Below, piece by piece: positions 16,356 to 23,739 of a stretch of DNA of 35,954 nt. Position 1 is the first letter of the stretch; the number at the start of each line of letters is the position of its first letter. Source of the DNA: Aquabacterium sp. (lineage in GTDB: Bacteria; Pseudomonadota; Gammaproteobacteria; Burkholderiales; Burkholderiaceae_C). The notes under the pieces are model-generated. The model was not told the origin of the DNA and searched no databases. It saw nothing but the letters and a program-made list of their open reading frames with translations. Location: positions 1 through 35,954 of the forward strand of contig NZ_JAUSAR010000132.1 of assembly GCF_030652515.1 (NCBI RefSeq). Reading direction: 5' to 3'. Both the position numbers and the translations under genes were made by a program.

Positions 16356-17039
16356 ATGGACCTCATCAACGCCCAGTTCGACCAACGGGTGCTACTGCAT
16401 GGCGCCGACCTGCCCTGGGTGGACTCCCCTGTGGCAGGTGTACAGCGCAGAATGCTCGACCGCATAGGCGGTGAGGTTGCCCGAGCAACCTCCATCGTGC
16501 GCTACGCACCCGGCAGCCATTTCAGCCCGCACACCCACCACGGTGGTGAAGAGTTCCTGGTGCTTGACGGGGTCTTCCAGGACGAGCGCGGCGACTACCC
16601 TGCCGGCAGCTATATCCGCAACCCGCCCACCACACGACACACGCCAGGCTCCGAGACCGGTTGCGTGATCTTCGTGAAGCTGTGGCAGTTCGACCCGGCG
16701 GACCGCACCCCGGAGGTGATCGACACCAACAAGATCGGCCGTGTGGACGACGCCACCCGCCCCGGCGTGGCGGTGACGCCCTTGTTCGAGGACGAGCGCG
16801 AAACTGTGAGCCTGGAGACCTGGCTACCCGGCACACGGCTTGACGCCGTGATGCCTGACGGCGCGGAACTGCTGGTGCTGTCCGGCGGCTTCACAGAGGG
16901 CGCAGACGAACTGCGAGCCTGGTCTTGGTTGCGCGTCCCTCGAGGGGGGCGACTCACCGCCATCGCTGGGGCGCAAGGCACCACCGTCTGGGTCAAAACG
17001 CGCCACCTGAGCTTGGTGCAAGTCCCACCTTCGGCTTGA
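16356..17039 (+). CDS. ChrR-like double-cupin protein
   Basis: Two cupin barrels in 227 residues. The first carries a metal site with H59 and H61 of SPHTHHGGEEF, E65/E66 and H95 of TTRHTPG, the arrangement of the ChrR anti-sigma C-terminal cupin. The second barrel (about 125-220) lacks an obvious histidine set and is probably structural. There is no zinc-finger anti-sigma domain at the N-terminus and no sigma factor nearby, so an anti-sigma role is unlikely. Stress-linked metal-dependent cupin is as far as the sequence goes. CGGAG sits before the ATG. It is third in the AhpD-GST-cupin-TetR series. Confidence 0.85.
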   Translation: MDLINAQFDQRVLLHGADLPWVDSPVAGVQRRMLDRIGGEVARATSIVRYAPGSHFSPHTHHGGEEFLVLDGVFQDERGDYPAGSYIRNPPTTRHTPGSETGCVIFVKLWQFDPADRTPEVIDTNKIGRVDDATRPGVAVTPLFEDERETVSLETWLPGTRLDAVMPDGAELLVLSGGFTEGADELRAWSWLRVPRGGRLTAIAGAQGTTVWVKTRHLSLVQVPPSA

Positions 17040-17072
17040 CTAGCACTTGGCTAAGCGATATCGCAAAAATAT

Positions 17073-17093
17073 GTACGGTTGAGACAACGGTAC
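17073..17093. promoter_or_regulatory. Near-palindromic operator at the tetR start
   Basis: Arms GTAC-G-GTTG and CAAC-G-GTAC surround a 3-bp centre AGA, giving 16 paired bases in 21. It ends one base before the ATG at 17095, covering the ribosome-binding region. This is the expected place for an autorepressing TetR site. No second copy is seen before the AhpD-like, GST or cupin genes. Confidence 0.6.
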
Positions 17094-17094
17094 C

Positions 17095-17661
17095 ATGGCT
17101 AACAAACGTACCGAACTGCAAACCCTGGCGCAGGCCATCGTCCAGCGATCGGGCTTGCGCGAACTGAGTTTTCGCCAACTCGCCGAACAGACGGGCGTCA
17201 AGTCGTCTAGCGTGCACTACTACTTTCCGGAAAAGCACGACCTCACCGCCGTGCTGATCACCAGCTACAGCGAGGCCTTCGCGCAGCGCTTGACAGCCAT
17301 TGCCAACAAGCCTACAGCCTTAAAACGCAAGCTGTCAGCCTTTATTGACCTATTTGAAGAAGCTGCTCAGGACGACAAGCTGTGCCTGTGCGGCATGTTG
17401 GCCGCCGAGTTGTCCTCACTCGACGAGCACTGCCGCAGCCTCTTGAGCGGCTTCTTCAAACAGGCAGAAGCTTGGTTGGCCCAGATCCTGAAGCAACATA
17501 AGGGCGAACTGCTTAACCCCCTGCCCCCAAGCCGGTTGGCCGCCGTGATGATGTCCGGGCTGGAAGGCGCCTTGTTGCTGGACCGCGTGAACAGCGCTGG
17601 AGACCACTTGCATGCACAACGCCAACTGATCAACTCGTTTGCGGCCGGCACGGCAGTCTGA
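17095..17661 (+). CDS. TetR/AcrR-family transcriptional regulator
   Basis: DNA-binding repressor of 188 residues. The N-terminal HTH spans about 25-44 (SFRQLAEQTGVKSSSVHYYF), the signature region of TetR proteins. The C-terminal ligand domain is helical with CLCGMLAAELSSL (about 97-109). This resembles TetR proteins whose ligand domain binds small electrophilic or aromatic compounds, with a Cys-x-Cys that might sense oxidants; that sensing role is speculation. It lies 55 bp downstream of the cupin gene, with the near-palindromic site between them. It probably controls itself and perhaps the upstream GST/cupin genes. Confidence 0.9.
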   Translation: MANKRTELQTLAQAIVQRSGLRELSFRQLAEQTGVKSSSVHYYFPEKHDLTAVLITSYSEAFAQRLTAIANKPTALKRKLSAFIDLFEEAAQDDKLCLCGMLAAELSSLDEHCRSLLSGFFKQAEAWLAQILKQHKGELLNPLPPSRLAAVMMSGLEGALLLDRVNSAGDHLHAQRQLINSFAAGTAV

Positions 17662-17927
17662 GACGGCACCACTTTCCGCGACAGGCTCACGCAGCAGCCC
17701 GGCTCGCCCACAAACGCCCGCCGGGACTGTCGACCATCCCGCAGCCACCCATATCCCTTCGGCAAACGGACTGCGCGCCAAGACCGGGAGTGGCTTATTG
17801 CGCTTGAAGATGGCCAAGTTTTTCCCCTGACGCCAGAGATCCTTCGTAAGCAATGGGATGGACGCCCCCACCCGATGACGGCAGAGTGGCGCGTGTCGGC
17901 CACTTGAAACGGAAGGAGCGTCCACCA
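17662..17927. other. Non-annotated gap with open frame continuing after the tetR stop
   Basis: The tetR frame stays open for a further 81 codons after its TGA, to a TGA at 17905-17907. It reads protein-like sequence such as YPFGKRTARQDREWLIALED and PEILRKQWDGRPHPMTAEWR. There is no start codon with a Shine-Dalgarno. I do not recognise the sequence. It may be the tail of a lost gene or chance in GC-rich DNA. Confidence 0.35.
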
Positions 17928-18172
17928 TGCAGACACGACAATTGGCATCGACCTGGCCAAGAACGTATTCCAGGTCCACGGAGCGAACGAGCGCGGCAAG
18001 GCGGTGTTGCGCAAGCAGTTAAGGCGAGACCAGGTTGCCGCCTTCTTCGCGAACATGACGCCGTGCCTGATCGGCATGGAGGCTTGCGGCAGCGCTCACC
18101 ACTGGGCTCGCAAGCTGCAGGAGCTTGAGCACACCGTGCGGCTCATGGCGCCTCAGTTTGTGAAGCCCTGTG
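17928..18172 (+). pseudogene. N-terminal fragment of an IS110-family transposase
   Basis: Reads TTIGIDLAKNVFQVHGANER, then GKAVLRKQLRRDQVAAFF, then LIGMEACGSAHHWARKLQ and MAPQFVKPC. This is the RuvC-like DEDD N-terminal domain of IS110 transposases (IGIDLAKNVFQVH, GMEACGSAHHWAR). The ATG at 17928 is out of frame with it by one base, and the sequence breaks off near 18170 inside the next gene. An IS110-like leader with a Shine-Dalgarno (GGAAGGAG) precedes it. It is non-functional. Confidence 0.88.
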
Positions 18173-18821
18173 CCTCTCCCAGCTTTCGGTACTTGGTCGA
18201 AATCGTCTGAAGCTTCTCGACAAAGGTGTGGGTAGGCGCGTAGCACGGCACGTCAACAGCTCGGTTGTCTGCCACTAATACGCCGCGTGCGCTTGCTGTA
18301 TCCCACGCCCAGGACGAGATTGTCACCGGTCTGTTGGGTGCGGTGTCATCAAAGCCGAGCTCCAGCAAGATCCCGTCTTTGACACCTGCCAATGGGGCCG
18401 TGCGCGCTGCATAGGACAGGCGAATGCCACCGCTGCGCATCTTCTCGTCGTCGAAATCTTCATCACGCGCGACTTGAACAATGCCCGGGATTCTGATTTT
18501 AGTGGCCAGCCAGTCATAGAAAGCCCGACGGGACGCGACATGAGCGACCTTGTTGTGATGGCGGCCGGTCTTGACCTCCAGCTCTTTGGGAGGCTCGATC
18601 CGGATGTCGATGTCCTCCGAGAATCGGTGGATGACACCGAAGCCCTTGGACAAGGATGTGCCGCCCTTGAGTTCGAAGTTGAACCCCTGAGTTCGCAGCC
18701 CCAAAAGGCAATGCATGATCCAGTAGTCCTTCCCGACCAATGTCGGATCAAGGCTTCGTTCGTCAGCGACCACGGCAAGCAGGTCGCCGAAGTCCTTGCG
18801 GTCATGCAGAAATTCAGGCAC
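18153..18821 (-). CDS. abiEii: AbiEii-type nucleotidyltransferase toxin, C-terminally truncated
   Basis: Toxin of the AbiE toxin-antitoxin/abortive-infection type, a DNA polymerase beta-like nucleotidyltransferase. Visible motifs are KDYW at 31-34, GGTSLSKGF at 53-61 and SEDIDI at 68-73, which together form the catalytic GG[S/T] and D-x-D site. Family members are usually about 280-300 residues, whereas this frame has 222. It ends after TFVEKLQTISTKYRKL by running into the IS110 fragment, which supplies the last residues and stop. The GTG start overlaps the abiEi stop by eight bases, the usual coupling. The catalytic core is present but the C-terminal helical part is lost, so activity is doubtful. 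Confidence 0.85.
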   Translation of the reverse strand: MPEFLHDRKDFGDLLAVVADERSLDPTLVGKDYWIMHCLLGLRTQGFNFELKGGTSLSKGFGVIHRFSEDIDIRIEPPKELEVKTGRHHNKVAHVASRRAFYDWLATKIRIPGIVQVARDEDFDDEKMRSGGIRLSYAARTAPLAGVKDGILLELGFDDTAPNRPVTISSWAWDTASARGVLVADNRAVDVPCYAPTHTFVEKLQTISTKYRKLGEAQGFTN

Positions 18822-19425
18822 TCAGCCAACCTTTGGTGCGTTTGCGGGTGGCCACAGAGCCAAATGTGGAAAGCGCGCGTTTGAGCTTGTCGAGATTAAA
18901 CAATGGCAACTTGCTCTGCGCTTGCCGCAGAACCGCATCACGATCTTCAGCCAACAGCTCAAGGTTGTTGAGCAGATCGACAAACAAGAACTCCGGAGTG
19001 AGCTTTTTCGGGAAGCGTGGCTTCACCCGAAAATCGAACTGCCGATTGCCGAACTTGAACACGCCATGCCGTTTATGGTTATAGACCAAGGTTCGGTTGT
19101 ATAGCTGCGTTGTACCCAGGCCCACAGCGTTGTATGCAGAAGTCGAGAAAACAAGAAAGTCGCTGTCACGAAGAAAGCTGCCAATCACCTCGGCATCCTC
19201 AGGCGGTACAGGTCCGAAGCTGGACACCCTCGGCACGTAGTACATGCCCTGAGCCAACTTCTTCAGAAGCCCCTCGGCGACCAACTCACGCACGTGACGG
19301 TCTACCGCATTGCTCATCTCTGCCAGATCCTCTCGCCGGTACACGCGCCCGGGGCGCAATAAGGCAGCCAGCCGTTCGGCGGCACCACTTACCAGCATCT
19401 TCGATGGAGCAGAAACGCTTTCCAC
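18814..19425 (-). CDS. abiEi: AbiEi-type antitoxin (DUF6088-like winged-helix protein)
   Basis: Antitoxin and transcriptional autorepressor partner of AbiEii. The 203 residues have an N-terminal winged helix (about 15-65: RVYRREDLAEMSNAVDRHVR then ELVAEGLLKKL) and the conserved GMYYVPRVSSFGPVPPEDAE segment. A C-terminal domain follows with TTQLYNRTLVYNHKRHGVFK and EFLFVDLLNNLELLAEDRD. The frame is intact. The start is GTG 19425; an internal ATG at 19398 is possible. A perfect 10-bp palindrome lies just upstream. A second, eroded copy of its 3' end occurs at 2425-2605. Confidence 0.88.
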   Translation of the reverse strand: MESVSAPSKMLVSGAAERLAALLRPGRVYRREDLAEMSNAVDRHVRELVAEGLLKKLAQGMYYVPRVSSFGPVPPEDAEVIGSFLRDSDFLVFSTSAYNAVGLGTTQLYNRTLVYNHKRHGVFKFGNRQFDFRVKPRFPKKLTPEFLFVDLLNNLELLAEDRDAVLRQAQSKLPLFNLDKLKRALSTFGSVATRKRTKGWLSA

Positions 19426-19439
19426 GATTGATTTCTCAT

Positions 19440-19449
19440 TGAAATTTCA
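19440..19449. promoter_or_regulatory. Palindrome upstream of abiEi
   Basis: TGAAATTTCA is a perfect 10-bp palindrome 15 bp upstream of the abiEi GTG, in an AT-rich stretch. AbiEi proteins are known to bind inverted repeats in their own promoters, so this is a candidate operator. It is short enough to be chance. Confidence 0.35.
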
Positions 19450-19722
19450 TGCAATCTTAGGGGAAAATGGCGATCTTTGCAAGGTACCCAGCATCGCCGC
19501 CCAATGCATAAGCTGTTTGCGCCGAGGCGATTACCGCGAGGGGAAATCGCTGCCGACATCTAGATGACCAGCACTTCCCGACGAGATAATGCAGCCACCC
19601 GTTGAGACCAGATGAGCACCTCGTGAAGCACGGATTATTTGGGTAGCTAAGTGGGTAGCTAGATGCAAAAATCAGCAAAATTAAGATAAAAACATCAATA
19701 AATTCAACGTTCTATAGAAATC
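19450..19722. other. AT-rich junction between accessory and core regions
   Basis: There is no complete gene. On the minus strand near 19480-19560 the sequence SPRRKQLMHWAAMLGTLQ resembles the tail of a tyrosine-recombinase integrase (RRxxLMxxWAxxL), but a stop interrupts the preceding residues. Two direct copies of GGGTAGCTA, at 19641-19649 and 19653-19661 (12-bp period), lie close by. Together they mark a likely old element boundary. Confidence 0.35.
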
Positions 19723-20508
19723 ATGCAACTCGCCACCTGGAACGTCAACTCCCTGACCGTGCGCCTGCCGCAATTGCTGGATTGGTTGGCCGCCAACCCC
19801 GTGGAGGTCATCGTCCTGCAGGAAACCAAGCAGACCGACGACAAGTTCCCCTTGGCAGAATTGGCCGCCGCCGGTTACCAGGCGCATTGCTTCGGCCAGA
19901 AGACCTACAACGGCGTGGCCCTGCTGACCCGCGACAGTGTGGACAGCACCACAGTGCTCAAGAACATCCCTGGCTTCGATGACGACCAAGCCCGCGTGAT
20001 CGTCGGCACCGTGGCCCACGCCACCTTGGGATCGATCCGAGTGGTGGGCGGCTACTTCCCCAACGGCCAGGCACCCGACAGCGACAAATTCGTCTACAAG
20101 ATGCGCTGGCTGGAAGCGCTCAACCAGTTTCTGAAGCAGGAGCTGCTCACGCACCCCCACTTGGTCTTGATGGGCGACTTCAACATCGCGCCCACCGATG
20201 CCGACGTGTACGACCCCGTCGCCTGGGCAGGGCAGATCCATTGCACGCCGCAAGAGCGCGAGCATTTTCAAAGGCTGGTGGGATTGGGCATGATTGACGC
20301 GTTCAGGCTGTTCGATCAGCCACCCAAGCCCTGGAGCTGGTGGGACTACCGCAACCTGGCCTTCCGCAAGAACCAGGGTTTGCGCATCGACCACATCCTG
20401 GTCAGCGATGCACTCAAGCCGCACGTCACGGCGTGCCTGATCGACAAGGTGCCTCGCAAGAACGAGCGCCCCAGCGACCACGCGCCGGTGATCCTCACGC
20501 TGGGCTGA
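19723..20508 (+). CDS. xth: Exodeoxyribonuclease III
   Basis: AP endonuclease and 3'-5' exonuclease of base-excision repair. The 261 residues fit the family (about 255-270). Visible catalytic motifs are WNVNSLTVR (N7 region), LQETK with the metal-binding Glu, GYFPNGQ, the MGDFNIAP motif with the catalytic Asp-Asn pair, LRIDHILVS, and the final SDHAPVIL containing the catalytic Asp-His. Its TGA is followed immediately by the stop of convergent mutY. The two stops lie within the 12-bp palindrome GGCTGATCAGCC (20503-20514). First gene of the conserved core. Confidence 0.97.
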   Translation: MQLATWNVNSLTVRLPQLLDWLAANPVEVIVLQETKQTDDKFPLAELAAAGYQAHCFGQKTYNGVALLTRDSVDSTTVLKNIPGFDDDQARVIVGTVAHATLGSIRVVGGYFPNGQAPDSDKFVYKMRWLEALNQFLKQELLTHPHLVLMGDFNIAPTDADVYDPVAWAGQIHCTPQEREHFQRLVGLGMIDAFRLFDQPPKPWSWWDYRNLAFRKNQGLRIDHILVSDALKPHVTACLIDKVPRKNERPSDHAPVILTLG

Positions 20509-21642
20509 TCAGCCTTCCAGAAAGCGTCGGAAGGGTGCCGGCAAGCCAATCGAGGCCAGCTCGGCCAAAGGCACCCAGCGGCCAGCGATGTCGGTGTCCG
20601 CGCCACTACCGTGCGGCATGGCAACGTCGTTCAAAGCCTGGGGGCTGACCGAACGCAGCGGGTGCAAACGCCAATCCAGGTGGGTCAGCACATGGTTGAC
20701 GATCGGTTGCGCCTCGGGCGTGGGCAAGCCCAAAGCCTGTGCTGCCGCCAACAGAGCGGCCGCGCTGTCAAACAATGGCAGTGTCCACAAACTGGCCCAC
20801 ACGCCCTTGCCCGGGCGCTGCACCAACCACACGGAACCGCGGTACTCTACCCACAAGCACCAACTCTCACGCTTGCTGCGCTTGAGCTTGCGCGTCTTCA
20901 CCGGGTAGGCCTCGGGCTCGCCCAACACGCGGGCCCGGCACAGATCGATCCAAGGGCACATCAGGCAGGATGGCTTGCGCTGCGTGCACACCGTCGCGCC
21001 CAGATCCATCAGCCCCTGCGTGTACGAAGGCATGTCCCTGCCCTGTCGCGGCAAGACCGCCGCAGCGGCTTGCCACAACGCTTTTTCGTTGGCCGACATG
21101 GCCAGGTCCTGGCCCCAGGCCATGACCCGCGTCAGCACGCGTTTGACATTGCCATCCAGGATGGTGGCGCGCTCGTCAAAACAGAAAGACGCGATGGCCG
21201 CCGCCGTCGAGCGGCCAATGCCTGGCAAGGTCTCCAGCAATTCAGCGGTGGCCGGGAACTGGCCGCCATGCTCGATCATCACCGCTTGCGCGCACTTGTG
21301 CAGGTTGCGGGCGCGGGTGTAGTAACCCAGCCCGGCCCACAGGGTCAGCACGTCGTCAAGCGGCGCTGCGGCAAGTGAGGCCACATCCGGAAAGCGTGCC
21401 AAGAAGCGGTCAAAGTACACCAGCACGGTGCTGACCTGGGTCTGCTGCAACATGATCTCGGACAGCCAGACCAGGTAGGGGTCACGCACGCCCTGCCATG
21501 GCAAATGGTGCCGCCCCTCCTGGCGCTGCCAGGCCACGAGGCGGTCCGCCAGGTCAGGATTGAGCGCCTGGGCCCGTTGCTGCAACTCGTGTGAAGAATC
21601 GGACATCAACAAGGTGGCGGCCTTGGTAGCCTGCCGCGTCAT
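20509..21642 (-). CDS. mutY: A/G-specific adenine DNA glycosylase
   Basis: Removes adenine mispaired with 8-oxoguanine. The 377 residues contain LPWQGVRDPYLVWLSEIMLQ followed by QTQV with the catalytic Glu, the helix-hairpin-helix LPGIGRSTAAAI with the catalytic Asp in TILDGNVKRVLTR downstream, and the [4Fe-4S] ligands in C-x6-C-x2-C-x5-C (CTQRKPSCLMCPWIDLC). A C-terminal NUDIX-like 8-oxoG-recognition domain starts near residue 245. The ATG at 21642 overlaps the stop of the dynamin-like gene (ATGA), supporting this start; ATG 21606 is an alternative. mutM lies one gene away, so both GO-system glycosylases are in one minus-strand run. Confidence 0.97.
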   Translation of the reverse strand: MTRQATKAATLLMSDSSHELQQRAQALNPDLADRLVAWQRQEGRHHLPWQGVRDPYLVWLSEIMLQQTQVSTVLVYFDRFLARFPDVASLAAAPLDDVLTLWAGLGYYTRARNLHKCAQAVMIEHGGQFPATAELLETLPGIGRSTAAAIASFCFDERATILDGNVKRVLTRVMAWGQDLAMSANEKALWQAAAAVLPRQGRDMPSYTQGLMDLGATVCTQRKPSCLMCPWIDLCRARVLGEPEAYPVKTRKLKRSKRESWCLWVEYRGSVWLVQRPGKGVWASLWTLPLFDSAAALLAAAQALGLPTPEAQPIVNHVLTHLDWRLHPLRSVSPQALNDVAMPHGSGADTDIAGRWVPLAELASIGLPAPFRRFLEG

Positions 21643-23672
21643 GCGCCTTGCGACACCTCGTCAGCGCCTGACAAGTTCAGCGAAATGGGCTCGATGTGTG
21701 CGGCCTTCAGATACTCGGACACGGAGGCATGGCCCTCGTGGCCTGCCAGCACCACCTCTGATTGCGCTTGCGCCACCAGCTCTTCGATCAGCGTGTTCAA
21801 GCGCGTCTGCAACTGCAGCACGCGCTCGTCTTGCGCCTGGACCTCTTGCAGGCGCGTGTCCAGCTCATTGGAGGCCGACTGGATGCGGTCCAGCGACTCA
21901 TAACGGCGCTTGAAATTGCGGCGGCGCTCACGCAGCTGGCTGTCGACCTGGGCCGATGCCGTCTTGTTCCACAGTTCGATGTCGTTGCTGACGGTCTCGA
22001 ACACCACGCGCAGGCGCGAGATCAGCATGCGGCGGAACTGCTCCTGGAAACCCGGCTGGGCCAGGCGGAAAGCCTGACTCAAGCCCAGGTACTGCACGTA
22101 ATTGCGCTCGATCAGGGTCAGGTCGTCGGTGTACTTGCGCACATCCAGCTGCTGCTCGGCCAACAAGCTGAAGCCGAACTCGGCATTGAGCTTGGCGAAC
22201 GAGGCCACCAGCATCGAATGGGTTTCGTCATTGCGCTGCTGGGCTTGCTCGATCAGCAAGCGCAAACGCCCACACAAATCCACAAAGGCCTTCTTGGCGC
22301 CCAGTGGCAGCCATGACCCCCCCAGCACCTGCCCCAGCACATCGACTTCCTGGCGCAAACGGTCGGACGACAAATCGTGCAAGGCGGCTTTGAGCATGCG
22401 CGAATGCACGCTGCGCATGGCCGACAAGCGGGCCGTGCATTGCTCGAACTCGGTGGCTTCGGCTTGCACGCGCTGCAGCATCAACTGAACCTTGCCCGTG
22501 CTCTTGCCGCGCAAACCGCGCAACTCCAGCAATTGCTCGGCATGCTGACGGCGCAACTCGCCAAACCGGCGACCCAACTGCGACTGAAACTGGCGCGCGC
22601 CATCGATGGCCGAATCGGCCAGCATCTGACGGCGCTTGGGCAGCAGGCCTTCCGACAAGGCAGTCTCGAACGACTCCAAGCGGCTGGCGCGCAGGCCATC
22701 GGCATCACCACCCAGGCGGGCCGCCAAAGCTTGGCGGGCCGAAATCGGGAACACGTGCTCGGGCGGGATTTCCAGCGTTTGAGCCACGCTTTCGCACTGG
22801 CGCACGATCACGTCTTCCACTTGCTGAGGCGTGCTCAACGGGTCCGACAAGGAATCGATTTTGTTCAGCGCAACGAAACGCGCCAGCGCTGGGCCACAGA
22901 GGTGGTCGCGCCAGATGCTCAGGTCAGACTTGGTGACACCGGTGTCAGCCCCCAGGATGAACACCGTGGCATGCGCCTGCGGCAGCAGCCCCAGCGTCAA
23001 TTCAGGTTCGGTGCCGATGGCGTTCAAGCCAGGTGTGTCCAGCACCACCAGCCCGCGCTTGAGCAAAGGATGCGGCAGGTTGATGCGGGCATGGCGCCAC
23101 ACCGGCACCTCGACCTTGTCGCCGTCTTGCAAAGGGGGGTTATCTTCAACGCGCTCGTCGTCCCAGAAACCCAGCAGCTTGGCTTCTTCCTGGCTGACCA
23201 GGCGTGTGCGCACCACCTCGCCCAGGGCCTGCGCCATGCCTTCGGGGTTGCTCAGGTCTAGCGCGATGTGGGTCCAGGCCTGGGGCTGAAGCCGGAACTC
23301 GGCCAGAGAAGCCGCCTCAAGGCGGGTGTCAATCGGCAGCAGGGACAAACCGACCGGATCGTGCGCGTCGTAGCCCAACTCCACCGGGCACATGGTGGTG
23401 CGGCCAGCCGAGGCCGGCATCATGCGCCGCCCCTTGTCAGAGAAGAAGATGGCGTTGATCAGCTCAGACTTGCCGCGCGAGAACTCGGCCACGAAGGCCA
23501 CCATGAGTTTTTCGCCAGACAGGCGATGCCGCATGGCTTCAAACCACTCCGCCGACGCCTCATTGAGCAAATCCTGCTCACGCGCAAAGCGGGCCAAGTC
23601 AGCAAGCTTGGCATCGGTGGCAACACGCCACTGTCCCAGGGCATCCAGGTTACTGGCGAAGGTAGGCATCAT
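21639..23672 (-). CDS. Bacterial dynamin-like GTPase
   Basis: Predicted membrane-remodelling large GTPase of the dynamin superfamily, 677 residues. G1 is AEFSRGKS at about 62-69, with Ala where most members have Gly. G3 is LDTPGLNAIG and G4 is ALNKIDSL. The second half is a long coiled coil, consistent with a dynamin stalk. The start is ATG 23672 (or 23669); the frame extends to 23888 but that part lies within mutM and has no Shine-Dalgarno. The 3' end overlaps mutY by four bases. The physiological role of this gene in the mutM-mutY interval is not known to me. Confidence 0.9.
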   Translation of the reverse strand: MMPTFASNLDALGQWRVATDAKLADLARFAREQDLLNEASAEWFEAMRHRLSGEKLMVAFVAEFSRGKSELINAIFFSDKGRRMMPASAGRTTMCPVELGYDAHDPVGLSLLPIDTRLEAASLAEFRLQPQAWTHIALDLSNPEGMAQALGEVVRTRLVSQEEAKLLGFWDDERVEDNPPLQDGDKVEVPVWRHARINLPHPLLKRGLVVLDTPGLNAIGTEPELTLGLLPQAHATVFILGADTGVTKSDLSIWRDHLCGPALARFVALNKIDSLSDPLSTPQQVEDVIVRQCESVAQTLEIPPEHVFPISARQALAARLGGDADGLRASRLESFETALSEGLLPKRRQMLADSAIDGARQFQSQLGRRFGELRRQHAEQLLELRGLRGKSTGKVQLMLQRVQAEATEFEQCTARLSAMRSVHSRMLKAALHDLSSDRLRQEVDVLGQVLGGSWLPLGAKKAFVDLCGRLRLLIEQAQQRNDETHSMLVASFAKLNAEFGFSLLAEQQLDVRKYTDDLTLIERNYVQYLGLSQAFRLAQPGFQEQFRRMLISRLRVVFETVSNDIELWNKTASAQVDSQLRERRRNFKRRYESLDRIQSASNELDTRLQEVQAQDERVLQLQTRLNTLIEELVAQAQSEVVLAGHEGHASVSEYLKAAHIEPISLNLSGADEVSQGA

Positions 23673-23739
23673 GGGAGTCCATCCTAGCGCAAGGCCAGCA
23701 ATGTAAAGTGGTGAAAAGGACGCCTGTAACCGCGCCTTA

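Noticed and set aside
22377..23261. 294-residue plus-strand frame opposite the dynamin-like gene
   Set aside because: Gln/Arg/His-rich antisense composition and no start signal; the minus-strand gene has clear GTPase motifs.
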